DNA from: a virus
DNA length: 49,553 bases
Virus record (IMG/VR): IMGVR_UViG_3300028654_000024
Coordinates: 1 to 49,553 of that record
Direction: 5' to 3' (one strand)
The notes beneath the pieces are model-generated. The model saw only the letters and a list, made by a program, of their open reading frames with translations, was not told the origin of the DNA and did not search any database. The translations under genes were made by a program, and so were the position numbers. Shown piece by piece: positions 31,000 to 39,776 of the stretch (position 1 is the stretch's first letter; every line of letters starts with the position of its first letter).

Positions 31000-32115
31000 A
31001 TGTCGAAGATTTCAGGTATACACACTCCAGCAGAACTCAAGAACCTAGCGATTAATGGCGCTTTTGACTTCTTTCAACTTGTTGAAGGTACAGTAGTCAC
31101 TACTAATAGTGCTACCCCTGTGGGTACTACTTACTCGGCTGATATGTTTCCATATCAATCGACTGGCCCAACAATTAAAAACTTTTCAGTTGGAAGAGAT
31201 ACTACCAATCTTCCTACACAAGCTCAGTCTGGATTTCAAAGTACATACTCATACCTATTCACTTATATTGGTGGTACTTCCTTTGCATCTCCTGCAGCTG
31301 GTGATTATGTTGTTCCAATAAGTTACCGCATGGAAGGTTTGGATTACGAAAAAATTCACGCAAAATCCATGACAGTTGGATTTTGGGTAAACGCTTCCGT
31401 TCCTGGAACATATAGCATTGCTATTGGCAATGCTGCTGGAAACAGATCATATACAACTACTTTTACGGTTAGCGGCGCCAACAGTTGGCAGTTCATTTCG
31501 GTAACTATTCCTCTGGATAGTGCCGGAACATGGACATTTGACAACTCCCTTGGAATGGTAATGTTCATCGGCACAGTAGCTGGAACTACTTTTCAAACAT
31601 CAACACTTAATGCTTGGCAAAGTGGTAACTTTATTATGGCCAGCACAGCAACCAATTGGATGGCTACTGCTGGAGCAACACTTCGTATTGCTCAGTTGAG
31701 TATTGTAGAAGGTCCTCTTGGATTTTCTGCTACCGGGTTTGCTCGTCAAGGTAGAGGAATTCAACAAGAGCTCGCTTTATGTCAACGTTATATTGAAGTA
31801 TTCGATCAAAACAATGGTGGTTCTACTACTAGACCTATCGGCATGGGATTATGTACAGCAACAAATGCTGCATCATTTTTGATTGCACTTGCGGTTAAAA
31901 AGAGAGCAAATCCGACGGTAACGGTTACCGCTGCATCGCATCTACAGGTATCTAATGCATCTATCAACAATGCCGCAACTGGCTTTGCGGATCAGGGCTG
32001 TGGAGTTGATACTGGGTTTTTTCAAATTACAGGCACCATCAGCCCAACTAATGCTGCATGCGCTTTAACTTGGAATACCGCAGCCGGTCGCATGTACTTT
32101 ACGTGCACTCTATAA
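31000..32115 (+). CDS. Tail appendage or receptor-binding structural protein
   Basis: 371 residues lying between the two paralogous fibre genes, 8 bases after the first and 9 before the second. The N-terminus (ELKNLAINGAFDFFQLVEGT) and a later LALCQRYIEVFDQ segment are hallmarks of a widespread phage tail protein type, in which an N-terminal N-ING-FD-WQ motif precedes a jelly-roll domain. Residues about 120-235 (SMTVGFWVNASVPGTYSIAI, then WQFISVTIPLDSAGTWTF) look like a carbohydrate-binding-type jelly roll. A glycan-binding role is inferred, not shown. AAGGA ribosome binding site. Confidence 0.65.
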   Translation: MSKISGIHTPAELKNLAINGAFDFFQLVEGTVVTTNSATPVGTTYSADMFPYQSTGPTIKNFSVGRDTTNLPTQAQSGFQSTYSYLFTYIGGTSFASPAAGDYVVPISYRMEGLDYEKIHAKSMTVGFWVNASVPGTYSIAIGNAAGNRSYTTTFTVSGANSWQFISVTIPLDSAGTWTFDNSLGMVMFIGTVAGTTFQTSTLNAWQSGNFIMASTATNWMATAGATLRIAQLSIVEGPLGFSATGFARQGRGIQQELALCQRYIEVFDQNNGGSTTRPIGMGLCTATNAASFLIALAVKKRANPTVTVTAASHLQVSNASINNAATGFADQGCGVDTGFFQITGTISPTNAACALTWNTAAGRMYFTCTL

Positions 32116-32124
32116 GGAACAAAT

Positions 32125-34821
32125 ATGGGCGTTACACAGGTATTAAATTCTAAAGCGGTCATTAAGAAGCTAACAACTGAAGACCTTCCTTTTTCAACTG
32201 GTCAATCGGTCATTAGCAGTTATTATGCTCAATCTACGGTTGGTCAAACTGTTATCAATCTTGGTTTTAGTGTACAAGCAACCGGTGCTAGTGCAAATAC
32301 TGATGCCTTTTGGTTGTTTGTTGACGGTAAGAAACTTGATCTAGGTTCTTCAAATGACTATGTATTTACTGCTATTGGATCTGATGGGACCTCCTCACAA
32401 GTTACATTAAATGCTCCTCTGCCTGCTATCTACAATATCCAAGCTTTTAAGCTTGGTCTAAAGCCTGAAGTTGAGTTCCAGACGGATAACCGTTTCGTAC
32501 AACTATATAATTATGAGAACGCTGGATTTCAAGGATTCATAGACTCTACAACTTATACCTTGACTCCTACTACCACGACAGGAAGTCCTGCTGCCGGTAC
32601 GTTCTATTCGTCTATTACTGGTCGCGCATCTCTAGTTGATTTGAGCCAAAACTTGAAAGCTGTTATGGGTATTAATCGTATCAGTACCCAACAAATCTAT
32701 CAGCTCCAAAATGAATCTGGGCCCAACCAAGAACCTGTTTTTGCTGTACTTAATGATACATTTGGACAGATTCGTCTTGTTGGTACCAACTGGGTAAATA
32801 CCAACAGCAACCAAGGGGCATTCCCTACCAATCAAAGCACTGTTAACGGTGCAGAATATGCCGAGATCACGTTCTATGGGACTGGTCTCAACATGTTAAC
32901 TCTTTCTAACAGTACTGCTGGCAATTACACTGCGTCAGTGGATGGCGGAGCACAAGGATCGAATCTTTGGCTTTCACTTACTACATCCAACGTTTTGCAG
33001 TTGAGAAACTATGCACAGAATCAAGTTTTGCCTGTGGTTAGTGGATTGGCTCTTGGTATTCATACCGTTAGAATTTTCAACCAAAACACCACAAACTTGA
33101 ACATTAACCTACATGGTTTTGAGATTCTGAACGATTCTTCGCTTAGAGTAAATTCTGGTATTGGTTATATCCAAAACAAGCAGTACATTGCCTCTTCACA
33201 AAACATTTCATCATACAGCTCTGCTGTTACAGGAACTCGCGGTGGCCGCGTTGTTGCATATCTGAATGGTGATGGATCTGTTGGTAAAGCTTGGACACCC
33301 GTCAATACGTCATCTGCATTACTTACAGCTGCAGACCATACCAATGAGGAAGTTTCAAGAGTTTACACTCCAAGAGAATTTGGTCAAGGTCGTACTGATG
33401 ATTTTAGCCGTTTTGTAACTACTGCAACTACTGCGGCTTTTACTTTAGATGATGACACCACTTCACTTCAAACTACAAGTGGAGTTTTTCAGCTCCTTAA
33501 CGGTGTGGAAGGATTAGCATTCGGATCAACAGGACAGCAAATGATGTTCACTTTTGTGGGCACTGGTTTGGATGTTCAAATGTCTGCTACCACTCTAAGC
33601 GGTGTTACTGTTACATATCAAATTGATGGAAGCTCTGCAGCAGCATTCGCAATCACCAGCAACGTAATACAGAACGTTAAGGTCGTATCAGGATTGCCAT
33701 ACGGTACTCATACATTTAAACTGAATTTGACAGCTAGTACTAGCGGTCAATTCAACGTTAATAGATTTGTTGTTTATCATCCTAAAAAACCTACAGTTCC
33801 ATCTGGTTCAATAGAAATTGCTGATTACAATGTCTTGGGAAACTTTGTTGCCAATACATCTGCAGTTGCTGAAACTATTTCTACAGGTGTTATTAGAAAA
33901 GCCGCAATGCGCGAGATGATCTATACAGGAACTTCGTGGACAATTGCTTTGGCAACTGGTGCAGGTACAACTGGAGCTGTTGCTGGTATCCGTACTCTGG
34001 GAGCTGCTGCTACTCAACAAGTAAGATATACGTTCTTTGGAACTGGACTTGATCTTCGTATGTCTACTCCTGTGGCCACTAATACATTTACTATGTCTAT
34101 CGACGGAACTAATCCAACTGCTGCTGGAGCAACATCTACTGGTTTCTACGGTAACTTCAGCTCATTTGTTGCAAGCACTGGTGTTGCTACTTCTAACGGT
34201 ACTGGCTCATTCGGAAACGGTTTGTGGGTAAGCGGACTTCCTCTTGGATACCACACCGTGGTGTTTACGCAGAATGCTGCCACATCTTATGGATTTGAAA
34301 GTATGGATATCATTACGCCTGTCTACGTTAGTAAGTCGAATTTGTATGCTAATTTCGAAAACGAATTACTCGTTGGATCAAATAGCATCAGTGACAGCCG
34401 TAGTTTTACTGCTGTTAAGGATGCATTACCAGCTACAAAAGTATGGTCAATGGCTTCTGGAGTCTTTAGTACTCCAACGACAGCATCTACAACGCTTGTT
34501 CCGGTTCCAGATATGTCATGTACTGTTCGTAGTGGATTAGATGGTAAACCATCTGTATTAAGAATAACGTATTCCGTTGAGGTGTTTCATAGCGTCAACC
34601 AAGGACAAATGAATACTCAAATCTTTTTGGACGGGGTCGCAGTAGGAACAATCAAGCAATCTAATGCCCCAGGTGTTAACGGTGGTGTGGTGAACTCTGA
34701 TATATATATAGCTCCTGTTGCACCAGGAGCACATAAGATCGATGTATATTGGTCTACTGGCACAGGTGCCACGATGAGTTCGGCGGGCACAGAACGAACT
34801 TTAGTAGTAGAAGAAAAATAA
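32125..34821 (+). CDS. Large tail fibre/adhesin, second of the tandem paralogous pair
   Basis: 898 residues, paralogous to the C-terminal part of the protein at 27050-30991 but with a different N-terminus of about 130 residues (TQVLNSKAVIKKLTTEDLPF), which may fix it to another attachment site. Three copies of the F-GTG--- / VDG / GL-LG-HTV beta module lie at about residues 246-339, 473-557 and 633-734. The C-terminus repeats SNLYANFENELLVGSNSISD and ends in a beta-rich domain with AHKIDVYWSTGTGA. A paired or alternative receptor-binding role is inferred. AAGGAAC ribosome binding site. Confidence 0.7.
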   Translation: MGVTQVLNSKAVIKKLTTEDLPFSTGQSVISSYYAQSTVGQTVINLGFSVQATGASANTDAFWLFVDGKKLDLGSSNDYVFTAIGSDGTSSQVTLNAPLPAIYNIQAFKLGLKPEVEFQTDNRFVQLYNYENAGFQGFIDSTTYTLTPTTTTGSPAAGTFYSSITGRASLVDLSQNLKAVMGINRISTQQIYQLQNESGPNQEPVFAVLNDTFGQIRLVGTNWVNTNSNQGAFPTNQSTVNGAEYAEITFYGTGLNMLTLSNSTAGNYTASVDGGAQGSNLWLSLTTSNVLQLRNYAQNQVLPVVSGLALGIHTVRIFNQNTTNLNINLHGFEILNDSSLRVNSGIGYIQNKQYIASSQNISSYSSAVTGTRGGRVVAYLNGDGSVGKAWTPVNTSSALLTAADHTNEEVSRVYTPREFGQGRTDDFSRFVTTATTAAFTLDDDTTSLQTTSGVFQLLNGVEGLAFGSTGQQMMFTFVGTGLDVQMSATTLSGVTVTYQIDGSSAAAFAITSNVIQNVKVVSGLPYGTHTFKLNLTASTSGQFNVNRFVVYHPKKPTVPSGSIEIADYNVLGNFVANTSAVAETISTGVIRKAAMREMIYTGTSWTIALATGAGTTGAVAGIRTLGAAATQQVRYTFFGTGLDLRMSTPVATNTFTMSIDGTNPTAAGATSTGFYGNFSSFVASTGVATSNGTGSFGNGLWVSGLPLGYHTVVFTQNAATSYGFESMDIITPVYVSKSNLYANFENELLVGSNSISDSRSFTAVKDALPATKVWSMASGVFSTPTTASTTLVPVPDMSCTVRSGLDGKPSVLRITYSVEVFHSVNQGQMNTQIFLDGVAVGTIKQSNAPGVNGGVVNSDIYIAPVAPGAHKIDVYWSTGTGATMSSAGTERTLVVEEK

Positions 34822-34837
34822 GGAATTAGGAGAATTT

Positions 34838-35182
34838 ATGACACAAGATATTAACTTACAATGGCAATCGTTCAACGTAGATCTGAACACGGTCGATGCT
34901 TGGATGAAGGCAAACGCTGGAGCACAATATTGCGGACTTTCCGCAAATAGTCAACTTCAGATCCATTTCAATATGGATCCTGGTAGTACTATTGCTTCTG
35001 ATATTGCTGCTTATTGGGCTGGACTGAACAGTGGTTCGCCAGAGGCCACTAACTACGAATCTCAATCTGCTCGCGCATCAGCGGCTGCATCAGCTAGAGC
35101 ATCTGCTCTTGCATCTGCAACTTCTAAGCTGGAAGCATTAGGTTTGAGCGCAAACGAGATTAAAGCACTCATAGGATCGTAA
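34838..35182 (+). CDS. Small tail-region protein with Ala/Ser-rich helix
   Basis: 114 residues. The first half contains QLQIHFNMDPGSTIASDIAA followed by YWAGL, a pattern seen in small proteins near phage fibre genes. Residues about 75-105 are a low-complexity Ala/Ser/Arg helix (SARASAAASARASALASAT) that could be a coiled coil. The C-terminus (SKLEALGLSANEIKALIGS) reads like a small helical hairpin. It lies between fibre genes, with an AGGAG ribosome binding site. A structural or fibre-assembly role is inferred. I do not recognise a named family. Confidence 0.55.
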   Translation: MTQDINLQWQSFNVDLNTVDAWMKANAGAQYCGLSANSQLQIHFNMDPGSTIASDIAAYWAGLNSGSPEATNYESQSARASAAASARASALASATSKLEALGLSANEIKALIGS

Positions 35183-35183
35183 C

Positions 35184-35927
35184 ATGGGATTAACTAGCGA
35201 ACTATTTGTACAGAATAAAGATTGGACTCTTATTGGGTCTATGTCAGTGACTTCATCATCGGCATATACCTTTACTATTCCTAGTTCGACGATCACTGAA
35301 GGCACACAATATACTAATAATGGTAACACCTATACTGCTACTGCCGGTATTGCTCCAGGCACTTCTTTAGTTATGGCTGGTACTGGCGCTCCTGTTCCTA
35401 CAACTGGACTCTTGAGTTTGGTAGTTGGTTCTGGAACTGGTCCGTCTAGTATAACCTATACTGCATTAACTTCTGCTGCTCCTGTATTTGGAACTGGTGG
35501 TGTAAATAACGTATGGTTCCGCAGAAATGGCGGTAATGCTGAATTTAGATGGGAATACAATCACACTGTGGCTGGAACTTCCGGTAGCGGTCAATATCTC
35601 TTCTTCTTAGCAAACGGCATATTTCCCCACACCATTGATACTAGCAAGTTAACTCAACCAACTGTATTTAACTCTGCCAATGGTCTTACATATCCAGTAT
35701 CTAACGTTGGGTATTTACAAGGCATGATGAATACCTCAAGTAGCGTGGAAAGTGCGTCTGTTTCTGTTTTCAGCAACTTCTTACTAGCATCTGGTACAGC
35801 TGGTTCATCTGGTGCTGGTGGTCCTGGAAATATCGGCTCCGGCTATATAGGATTTGGTCAAGGTGCGACGGAAAGTCTTAACATGTATGTTTCCGTTCCT
35901 ATTGTTGGCTGGTCTGCCTACGACTAA
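35184..35927 (+). CDS. Tail fibre-associated protein
   Basis: 247 residues, one base after the preceding gene. The module at about residues 28-90 (ITEGTQYTNNGNTYTATAG, then IAPGTSLVMAGTG) is shared with the giant fibre (IGATYTNNGQTFTVMDT) and is common in phage fibres. The C-terminus ends in Gly/Ser-rich loops and a final VSVPIVGWSAYD. This fits a fibre tip or accessory adhesin. The start is ATG at 35184 with only a weak AGGA upstream. It ends in TAA and overlaps the next ATG by one base. Confidence 0.55.
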   Translation: MGLTSELFVQNKDWTLIGSMSVTSSSAYTFTIPSSTITEGTQYTNNGNTYTATAGIAPGTSLVMAGTGAPVPTTGLLSLVVGSGTGPSSITYTALTSAAPVFGTGGVNNVWFRRNGGNAEFRWEYNHTVAGTSGSGQYLFFLANGIFPHTIDTSKLTQPTVFNSANGLTYPVSNVGYLQGMMNTSSSVESASVSVFSNFLLASGTAGSSGAGGPGNIGSGYIGFGQGATESLNMYVSVPIVGWSAYD

Positions 35928-36703
35928 TGAAGTACTTTGATCTTCTCAAACCAAACATAGATAAGTTTGGTGTGATCACTCAGAGTGCGGCAGATTCGTG
36001 GGATGGTGGAGACACTATCCAACGAGAAGGTATGTATCTTTGTGCGATGTGGTATCACCTACAAGCTGGTAGAGTATCTCAACAAGATTGGCTAGACGCA
36101 GTTAACCGCTATGACTACATCATCAAACAACTGAACGTTTCTAACGGCTGGTCTCTAAGACGTCACCCCGATTCTTCAATGTGGTATTACGAGCCTAATT
36201 GTATGAGTCGAGATCAACTCACATCTAATCTTGCAGCCCTAGGGTATGGTAATCAGGATGTGTTGTTGCAACTGCTTCTGAAGCACATGATTAGAGTAAT
36301 GCTCTTCACGACGAATACCCGTAACAACGGAGCCTATCCAGGAACGCCAGCATACGCTTGGAAACTACCAGATATCACCTTTTCTTCTATCTGGGGAGCG
36401 TATATTCGCGGTCTAAACTGGAAACTGTTGTGGCCCTTGCTACCTCTGTTCGATTTAGAACTAGTAGTCGACAGCTGTATCATCTTGTATAAAGTGAAAC
36501 AAGATCCTACATTCTGTGACCATCTCAGTCAACAAATGCTTCTATTACAATCACAAGAGCGCATGCCTACTTGGATATCTCGTCTAGCTATGTGGATATA
36601 CAAGAAGGCTGGTCCGCAACAAGCACTAGATCAGTACTTCACTGTTGCGAAATGTGCGCCTGCTATGAACGAAGTTTATAGAGAAATCTGGGCTTCTAAA
36701 TAG
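35927..36703 (+). CDS. Conserved-looking helical protein at the end of the tail module
   Basis: 258 residues, translationally coupled (TAATG) to the fibre protein before it. The sequence is helical and unusually rich in Trp and aromatic residues. Striking segments are DGGDTIQREGMYLCAMWYHL (about 27-46) and MWYYEPNCMSRDQLTSNLAA (about 85-105). They recall helical-barrel (six-hairpin-type) hydrolases or lyases, but no catalytic residues can be assigned with confidence. Its place after the fibres suggests a tail or adsorption-linked function. It ends in TAG, and its 3' end overlaps by 8 bases the end of a convergent gene. Confidence 0.55.
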   Translation: MKYFDLLKPNIDKFGVITQSAADSWDGGDTIQREGMYLCAMWYHLQAGRVSQQDWLDAVNRYDYIIKQLNVSNGWSLRRHPDSSMWYYEPNCMSRDQLTSNLAALGYGNQDVLLQLLLKHMIRVMLFTTNTRNNGAYPGTPAYAWKLPDITFSSIWGAYIRGLNWKLLWPLLPLFDLELVVDSCIILYKVKQDPTFCDHLSQQMLLLQSQERMPTWISRLAMWIYKKAGPQQALDQYFTVAKCAPAMNEVYREIWASK

Positions 36704-37100
36704 TATCTGGGTCTTGCAGTAGGAACTGCATGACATCAATGTATTCTTCTTGCTGTAGTTCTGGGTTTCTCGCGATGTGTCCGTTGGACCATCGAATCTT
36801 AACACCCGTGCAGCGCAAGGTTCGCCAGTCTTCTTCTCCACCATGCCATATGATTTCCATATGAACTTGGGGGTCTCTGGCCTTCATGTTAGCGTCTAGA
36901 TGCTTACATAGTTCGTTTAACATAACGCGAAATTCTATAGGATCACCAGCAACTACATAGATCTTCTCTATATCCTTAAGAAAGTTATAGATGATCTTAG
37001 TATGTGAGACAACCTTATTAGAGTTCTCACGCAGCGTTTTGTAACGCTTAGCGCGCTTCCCGATACGATCTAACATTTTTGCGCGCTCTGTTTTGCTCAT
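36696..37100 (-). CDS. Hypothetical protein, last gene of the replication operon
   Basis: 134 residues. The N-terminus is basic and helical (SKTERAKMLDRIGKRAKRY), followed by a mixed region (IYVVAGDPIEFRVMLNELC) and an acidic C-terminus. I do not recognise a family. Its ATG overlaps the primase stop (ATGA), so it is probably co-translated with the primase. It ends in TAG and overlaps the convergent plus-strand gene by 8 bases. A role in DNA metabolism is inferred only from position. Confidence 0.5.
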   Translation of the reverse strand: MSKTERAKMLDRIGKRAKRYKTLRENSNKVVSHTKIIYNFLKDIEKIYVVAGDPIEFRVMLNELCKHLDANMKARDPQVHMEIIWHGGEEDWRTLRCTGVKIRWSNGHIARNPELQQEEYIDVMQFLLQDPDTI

Positions 37101-37969
37101 ATAGGTTTAACTGACGCTAAGAACCATTTAGCAAATTTCTCATGCCCCATAGTCTTAATGAAGTCATTCCAATCCCTAGCGGTGTCCATAGTTAACGCGT
37201 AATGCGTAATTGACTCAGCTTCTTTGAACTTCGCAAGCATAGCTAGACCTGCTTCGTCTGAGTCTGGGGCTGCGATGATTTTGACGCCTTGTTCTTTAAG
37301 TTCTCGGAGCGTGTCTTTTTGATGTCGCGTAGCACCAGAGCCACTGCAAGCAATGACCCTCCAGGGACTACGAGAAACACCACCAAATATTTGATTAAGG
37401 CTTTGTTGGATGGCCAGTGCATTGAATGCGCCTTCTGTTACGATAACACCTTTGATATCGGTTACGAACTGATCTTGATTCCAGTTATAAAACACAAGCC
37501 CAAGTCTAGTTCCAGGAATAGTATCGATCTTACGTTCAGTACCATCTTTATCTACCCAGGTTTTAATGTAACGAATCTGTGCACCGACGAAGACATTGTT
37601 GACATAGTATGGAAATACAATGCCATCATGTTCCATGTCGAAGTACATGTCACCCTCTATCTTTAAACCTCTGCTCTTGATATACTCTACACCCTTTGCA
37701 GCTCTCGGGTCAGATAAAGTTATGTACCAGCTGGGCCATTCCATCTTAGTGACTTCATTGGGTTTCGATTCAACGAAATCAAAGTCACCCTTCAGGAACT
37801 CATTTAAGCTGATTCCTGCCTGATGGCAATAGGCATAGATGGAATACCCGCGTTGGCATTTACCTTGGCACCATACCCAGATATCTCCGGTCTCAGCGTC
37901 AATGTGCCAGTGCAAGCAATCGTTCTTGCGGCCTTCTTTACATATCAAGCACTTCTTAGTGTTTATCAT
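37097..37969 (-). CDS. DNA primase with zinc-binding and TOPRIM domains
   Basis: 290 residues. The N-terminus has a zinc-ribbon-like Cys pattern (C7-C10, C18/H20/H22, C34-C38), as in CHC2 and T7 gp4-type primases that read the priming site. The catalytic TOPRIM fold follows: the Glu motif IVTEGAFNALAIQ at about residues 175-188 and the Asp motif IIAAPDSDEAGLAML at about 232-246. It makes RNA primers at the fork. Its ATG overlaps the stop of the helicase gene (ATGA), matching the usual primase-helicase pairing; in T7 both activities lie in one polypeptide. Confidence 0.85.
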   Translation of the reverse strand: MINTKKCLICKEGRKNDCLHWHIDAETGDIWVWCQGKCQRGYSIYAYCHQAGISLNEFLKGDFDFVESKPNEVTKMEWPSWYITLSDPRAAKGVEYIKSRGLKIEGDMYFDMEHDGIVFPYYVNNVFVGAQIRYIKTWVDKDGTERKIDTIPGTRLGLVFYNWNQDQFVTDIKGVIVTEGAFNALAIQQSLNQIFGGVSRSPWRVIACSGSGATRHQKDTLRELKEQGVKIIAAPDSDEAGLAMLAKFKEAESITHYALTMDTARDWNDFIKTMGHEKFAKWFLASVKPI

Positions 37970-38982
37970 GGATCTGTCACCACAACAGGGTCTGGTGGAG
38001 CTAATGCATCCAGCTTCTTCTCCAGAACCCCTCGTTTAAACTCATCAGTAAAGTTTACGTAACGCCCCTTATCAAACCCGCATTTGATTCTCAGTCCAGC
38101 AAACCCGAAGCGGTCTTTGTGGATGATGAACTCGGACGTCTGTTCCTCAAAGTTAGGAACAACCTCAATAACCACTGTTGCTGGTTCTTGCACGCTCGGA
38201 CATTCTTTAATCCGACTGTCAAGATCCTTGTTCTGACGCTTCCCAATAGAGTGAAGCTGAGCAAAAACTACGATAGGTATGTTCGAGCCCTTGATGTACT
38301 GACCCATCCAGATCCGTAAGTCATTCAATACATCGTATCGTCCCCTAGAAGGGTCCGCAACGGAGTACTGGATAAGCTGATAGTAATCGATCATCACACA
38401 TGAATAGTCGGCGTTCTTAACCGTTAGAAGGGCGTTCTTAACACCTTCCATCTTAGTTGTCAGACCATCTTTATAGTTGACGTCCAAGACCTTAACACAT
38501 TTGGCGATATCAGGAAAGCGTTTGGCAATCTCGCTCTGTGTAGATACATCCATAATGCCCTTTTTATAGTCATTAAAGTTGTATCCTAATTCTAAACACG
38601 CGACCCTAAATAAGACGTCTTGTTTAGATTCCTCGTTAGATATAACTAAGACCTTCTTACCCTGCTTGAATAGTGGGAACGAGATGTTAGCTGCAATGGT
38701 ACTTTTACCACTACCAGTATATGCACAGATGAGATATAGGTTCTCTCGGGTGAAAGGTATGGCCATCGTCAACGAATCGTTAACGAAAGTGATCTTCTGC
38801 GAGAGCATCTTGTTGTATTTAGAGATGTCAGTGAACATCTCACGGAGAGACTCTTTGTTACCAAACGCCTCAACCTCATCTAGAGATACGTCTAGGTGAG
38901 AAGTATCATGAGCTATAAGCCCCTTTTTCTTGGGAGCATTCAGCAACATGTCTTTAACTTTATCCTCCGGAATCAGCGCCAT
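37966..38982 (-). CDS. Replicative DNA helicase (DnaB/SF4 type)
   Basis: 338 residues of RecA-like helicase core. Walker A is AYTGSGKSTIAANI (about 81-94), the next motif is VLVISNEESKQDV, Walker B is CVMIDYYQLIQYS (about 195-207), and IPIVVFAQLHSIGKRQN matches the H3 region with its Gln and His. DnaB itself is about 470 residues, and the N-terminal domain is missing here, as in many phage helicases. It should form a hexamer that unwinds DNA 5' to 3' with the primase. Strong GGAGG ribosome binding site on the minus strand. The gene overlaps both neighbours. Confidence 0.87.
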   Translation of the reverse strand: MALIPEDKVKDMLLNAPKKKGLIAHDTSHLDVSLDEVEAFGNKESLREMFTDISKYNKMLSQKITFVNDSLTMAIPFTRENLYLICAYTGSGKSTIAANISFPLFKQGKKVLVISNEESKQDVLFRVACLELGYNFNDYKKGIMDVSTQSEIAKRFPDIAKCVKVLDVNYKDGLTTKMEGVKNALLTVKNADYSCVMIDYYQLIQYSVADPSRGRYDVLNDLRIWMGQYIKGSNIPIVVFAQLHSIGKRQNKDLDSRIKECPSVQEPATVVIEVVPNFEEQTSEFIIHKDRFGFAGLRIKCGFDKGRYVNFTDEFKRGVLEKKLDALAPPDPVVVTDP

Positions 38983-39484
38983 CGTCGTCCTCCGGTAGTT
39001 CTAAGCTCTTTGTTAAGTCAATCTCTATCTTTTTCATTCGCTCTTGTAATGCCTCAAACGTTATCTCAGGAAATGACTCTGCATATTTTCTTTGTAAACG
39101 GTATTCTTTCGCAGACATGTTCCCGTATTTCTTCTCTTCAGATGTTTGTACATCGTTGCTGAAGAACGCATAGAAAGATTCAAACGCTTTGTCTTTGATT
39201 TCTTTGCACCAGTTATCAACGAACTCTCTATATGTGAGATGACCCTGTTTACGTTCCAGGTCGTCATAGGTCTTACGTGCTATCCTATCAGGTGGATAGT
39301 GGCGTTTTGCCACGATTTCCACCATAGGATGAACAACTTCAAACTCTATATCAGCTTCAAAAAGCTGATTGAATAATTCGTCGAAATTTCTGCTGACGTT
39401 GGCCATACTGCGATCTTTGTTTCTAAGATCGATAGTCCACTTCTCAAATATGAGATCGGCCTTCTTCTCTGAAGTTGCACTCAT
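38960..39484 (-). CDS. Hypothetical helical protein upstream of the helicase
   Basis: 174 residues, strongly charged and helical (SEKKADLIFEKWTIDLRNKD; SAKEYRLQRKYAESFPEIT) with an acidic tail (PEDDDGADSGG). It overlaps the helicase start by 23 bases, and its own ATG overlaps the stop before it. The position directly before a DnaB-type helicase would suit a helicase loader or replication accessory factor, but no ATPase or other known motif is visible, so this is only a positional guess. Confidence 0.55.
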   Translation of the reverse strand: MSATSEKKADLIFEKWTIDLRNKDRSMANVSRNFDELFNQLFEADIEFEVVHPMVEIVAKRHYPPDRIARKTYDDLERKQGHLTYREFVDNWCKEIKDKAFESFYAFFSNDVQTSEEKKYGNMSAKEYRLQRKYAESFPEITFEALQERMKKIEIDLTKSLELPEDDDGADSGG

Positions 39485-39678
39485 GTCTTCTCCACTGTAA
39501 CAGGGAGTTCGGCTGAGACTTCAGTTTGATTCTTTAAGTTAGTGATTCTTATCTTCGCAGAGTTGTTGATCTTGTCGATGACAAGCAGCTCGAGCTTATA
39601 CTCATCATTGATGATGAATGGCTTGCGTCTGCCTAACCACCAATAGAGTGAATCTTTGAGCTTGTGAGCGTAGTCCAT
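39481..39678 (-). CDS. Small hypothetical protein, first gene of the replication operon
   Basis: 65 residues: MDYAHKLKDSLYWWLGRRK at the start, then a beta-rich stretch (YKLELLVIDKINNSAKIRIT) that could form a small OB- or SH3-like barrel. The ATG at 39678 has a perfect GGAGG ribosome binding site. It opens the minus-strand operon from the divergent promoter region 39679-39776, and its stop overlaps the next ATG. No family recognised. Confidence 0.55.
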   Translation of the reverse strand: MDYAHKLKDSLYWWLGRRKPFIINDEYKLELLVIDKINNSAKIRITNLKNQTEVSAELPVTVEKT

Positions 39679-39720
39679 AAACCTCCAAACGTATACAATA
39701 AAATCTTCTCAGGGTCTTTA

Positions 39721-39751
39721 TACCGATCCATTATTCGACGAGCAATCGGTA
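39721..39751. promoter_or_regulatory. Divergent promoter region with 7-bp inverted repeat
   Basis: The 98-base gap between the minus-strand replication operon and the plus-strand helicase must hold promoters in both directions. TACCGAT (39721-39727) and ATCGGTA (39745-39751) form a perfect inverted repeat with a 17-base spacer, about two DNA turns centre to centre, as expected of an operator for a dimeric repressor. AT-rich -10-like stretches flank it (GTATACAATAAA at 39693-39704, TAGAATACAT at 39750-39759). Confidence 0.4.
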
Positions 39752-39776
39752 GAATACATTTTACAAGGATTAATCT

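Noticed and set aside
37289-39376. Plus-strand frames across the replication block
   Set aside because: They are antisense to genes with clear primase and helicase motifs and show no recognisable protein features.
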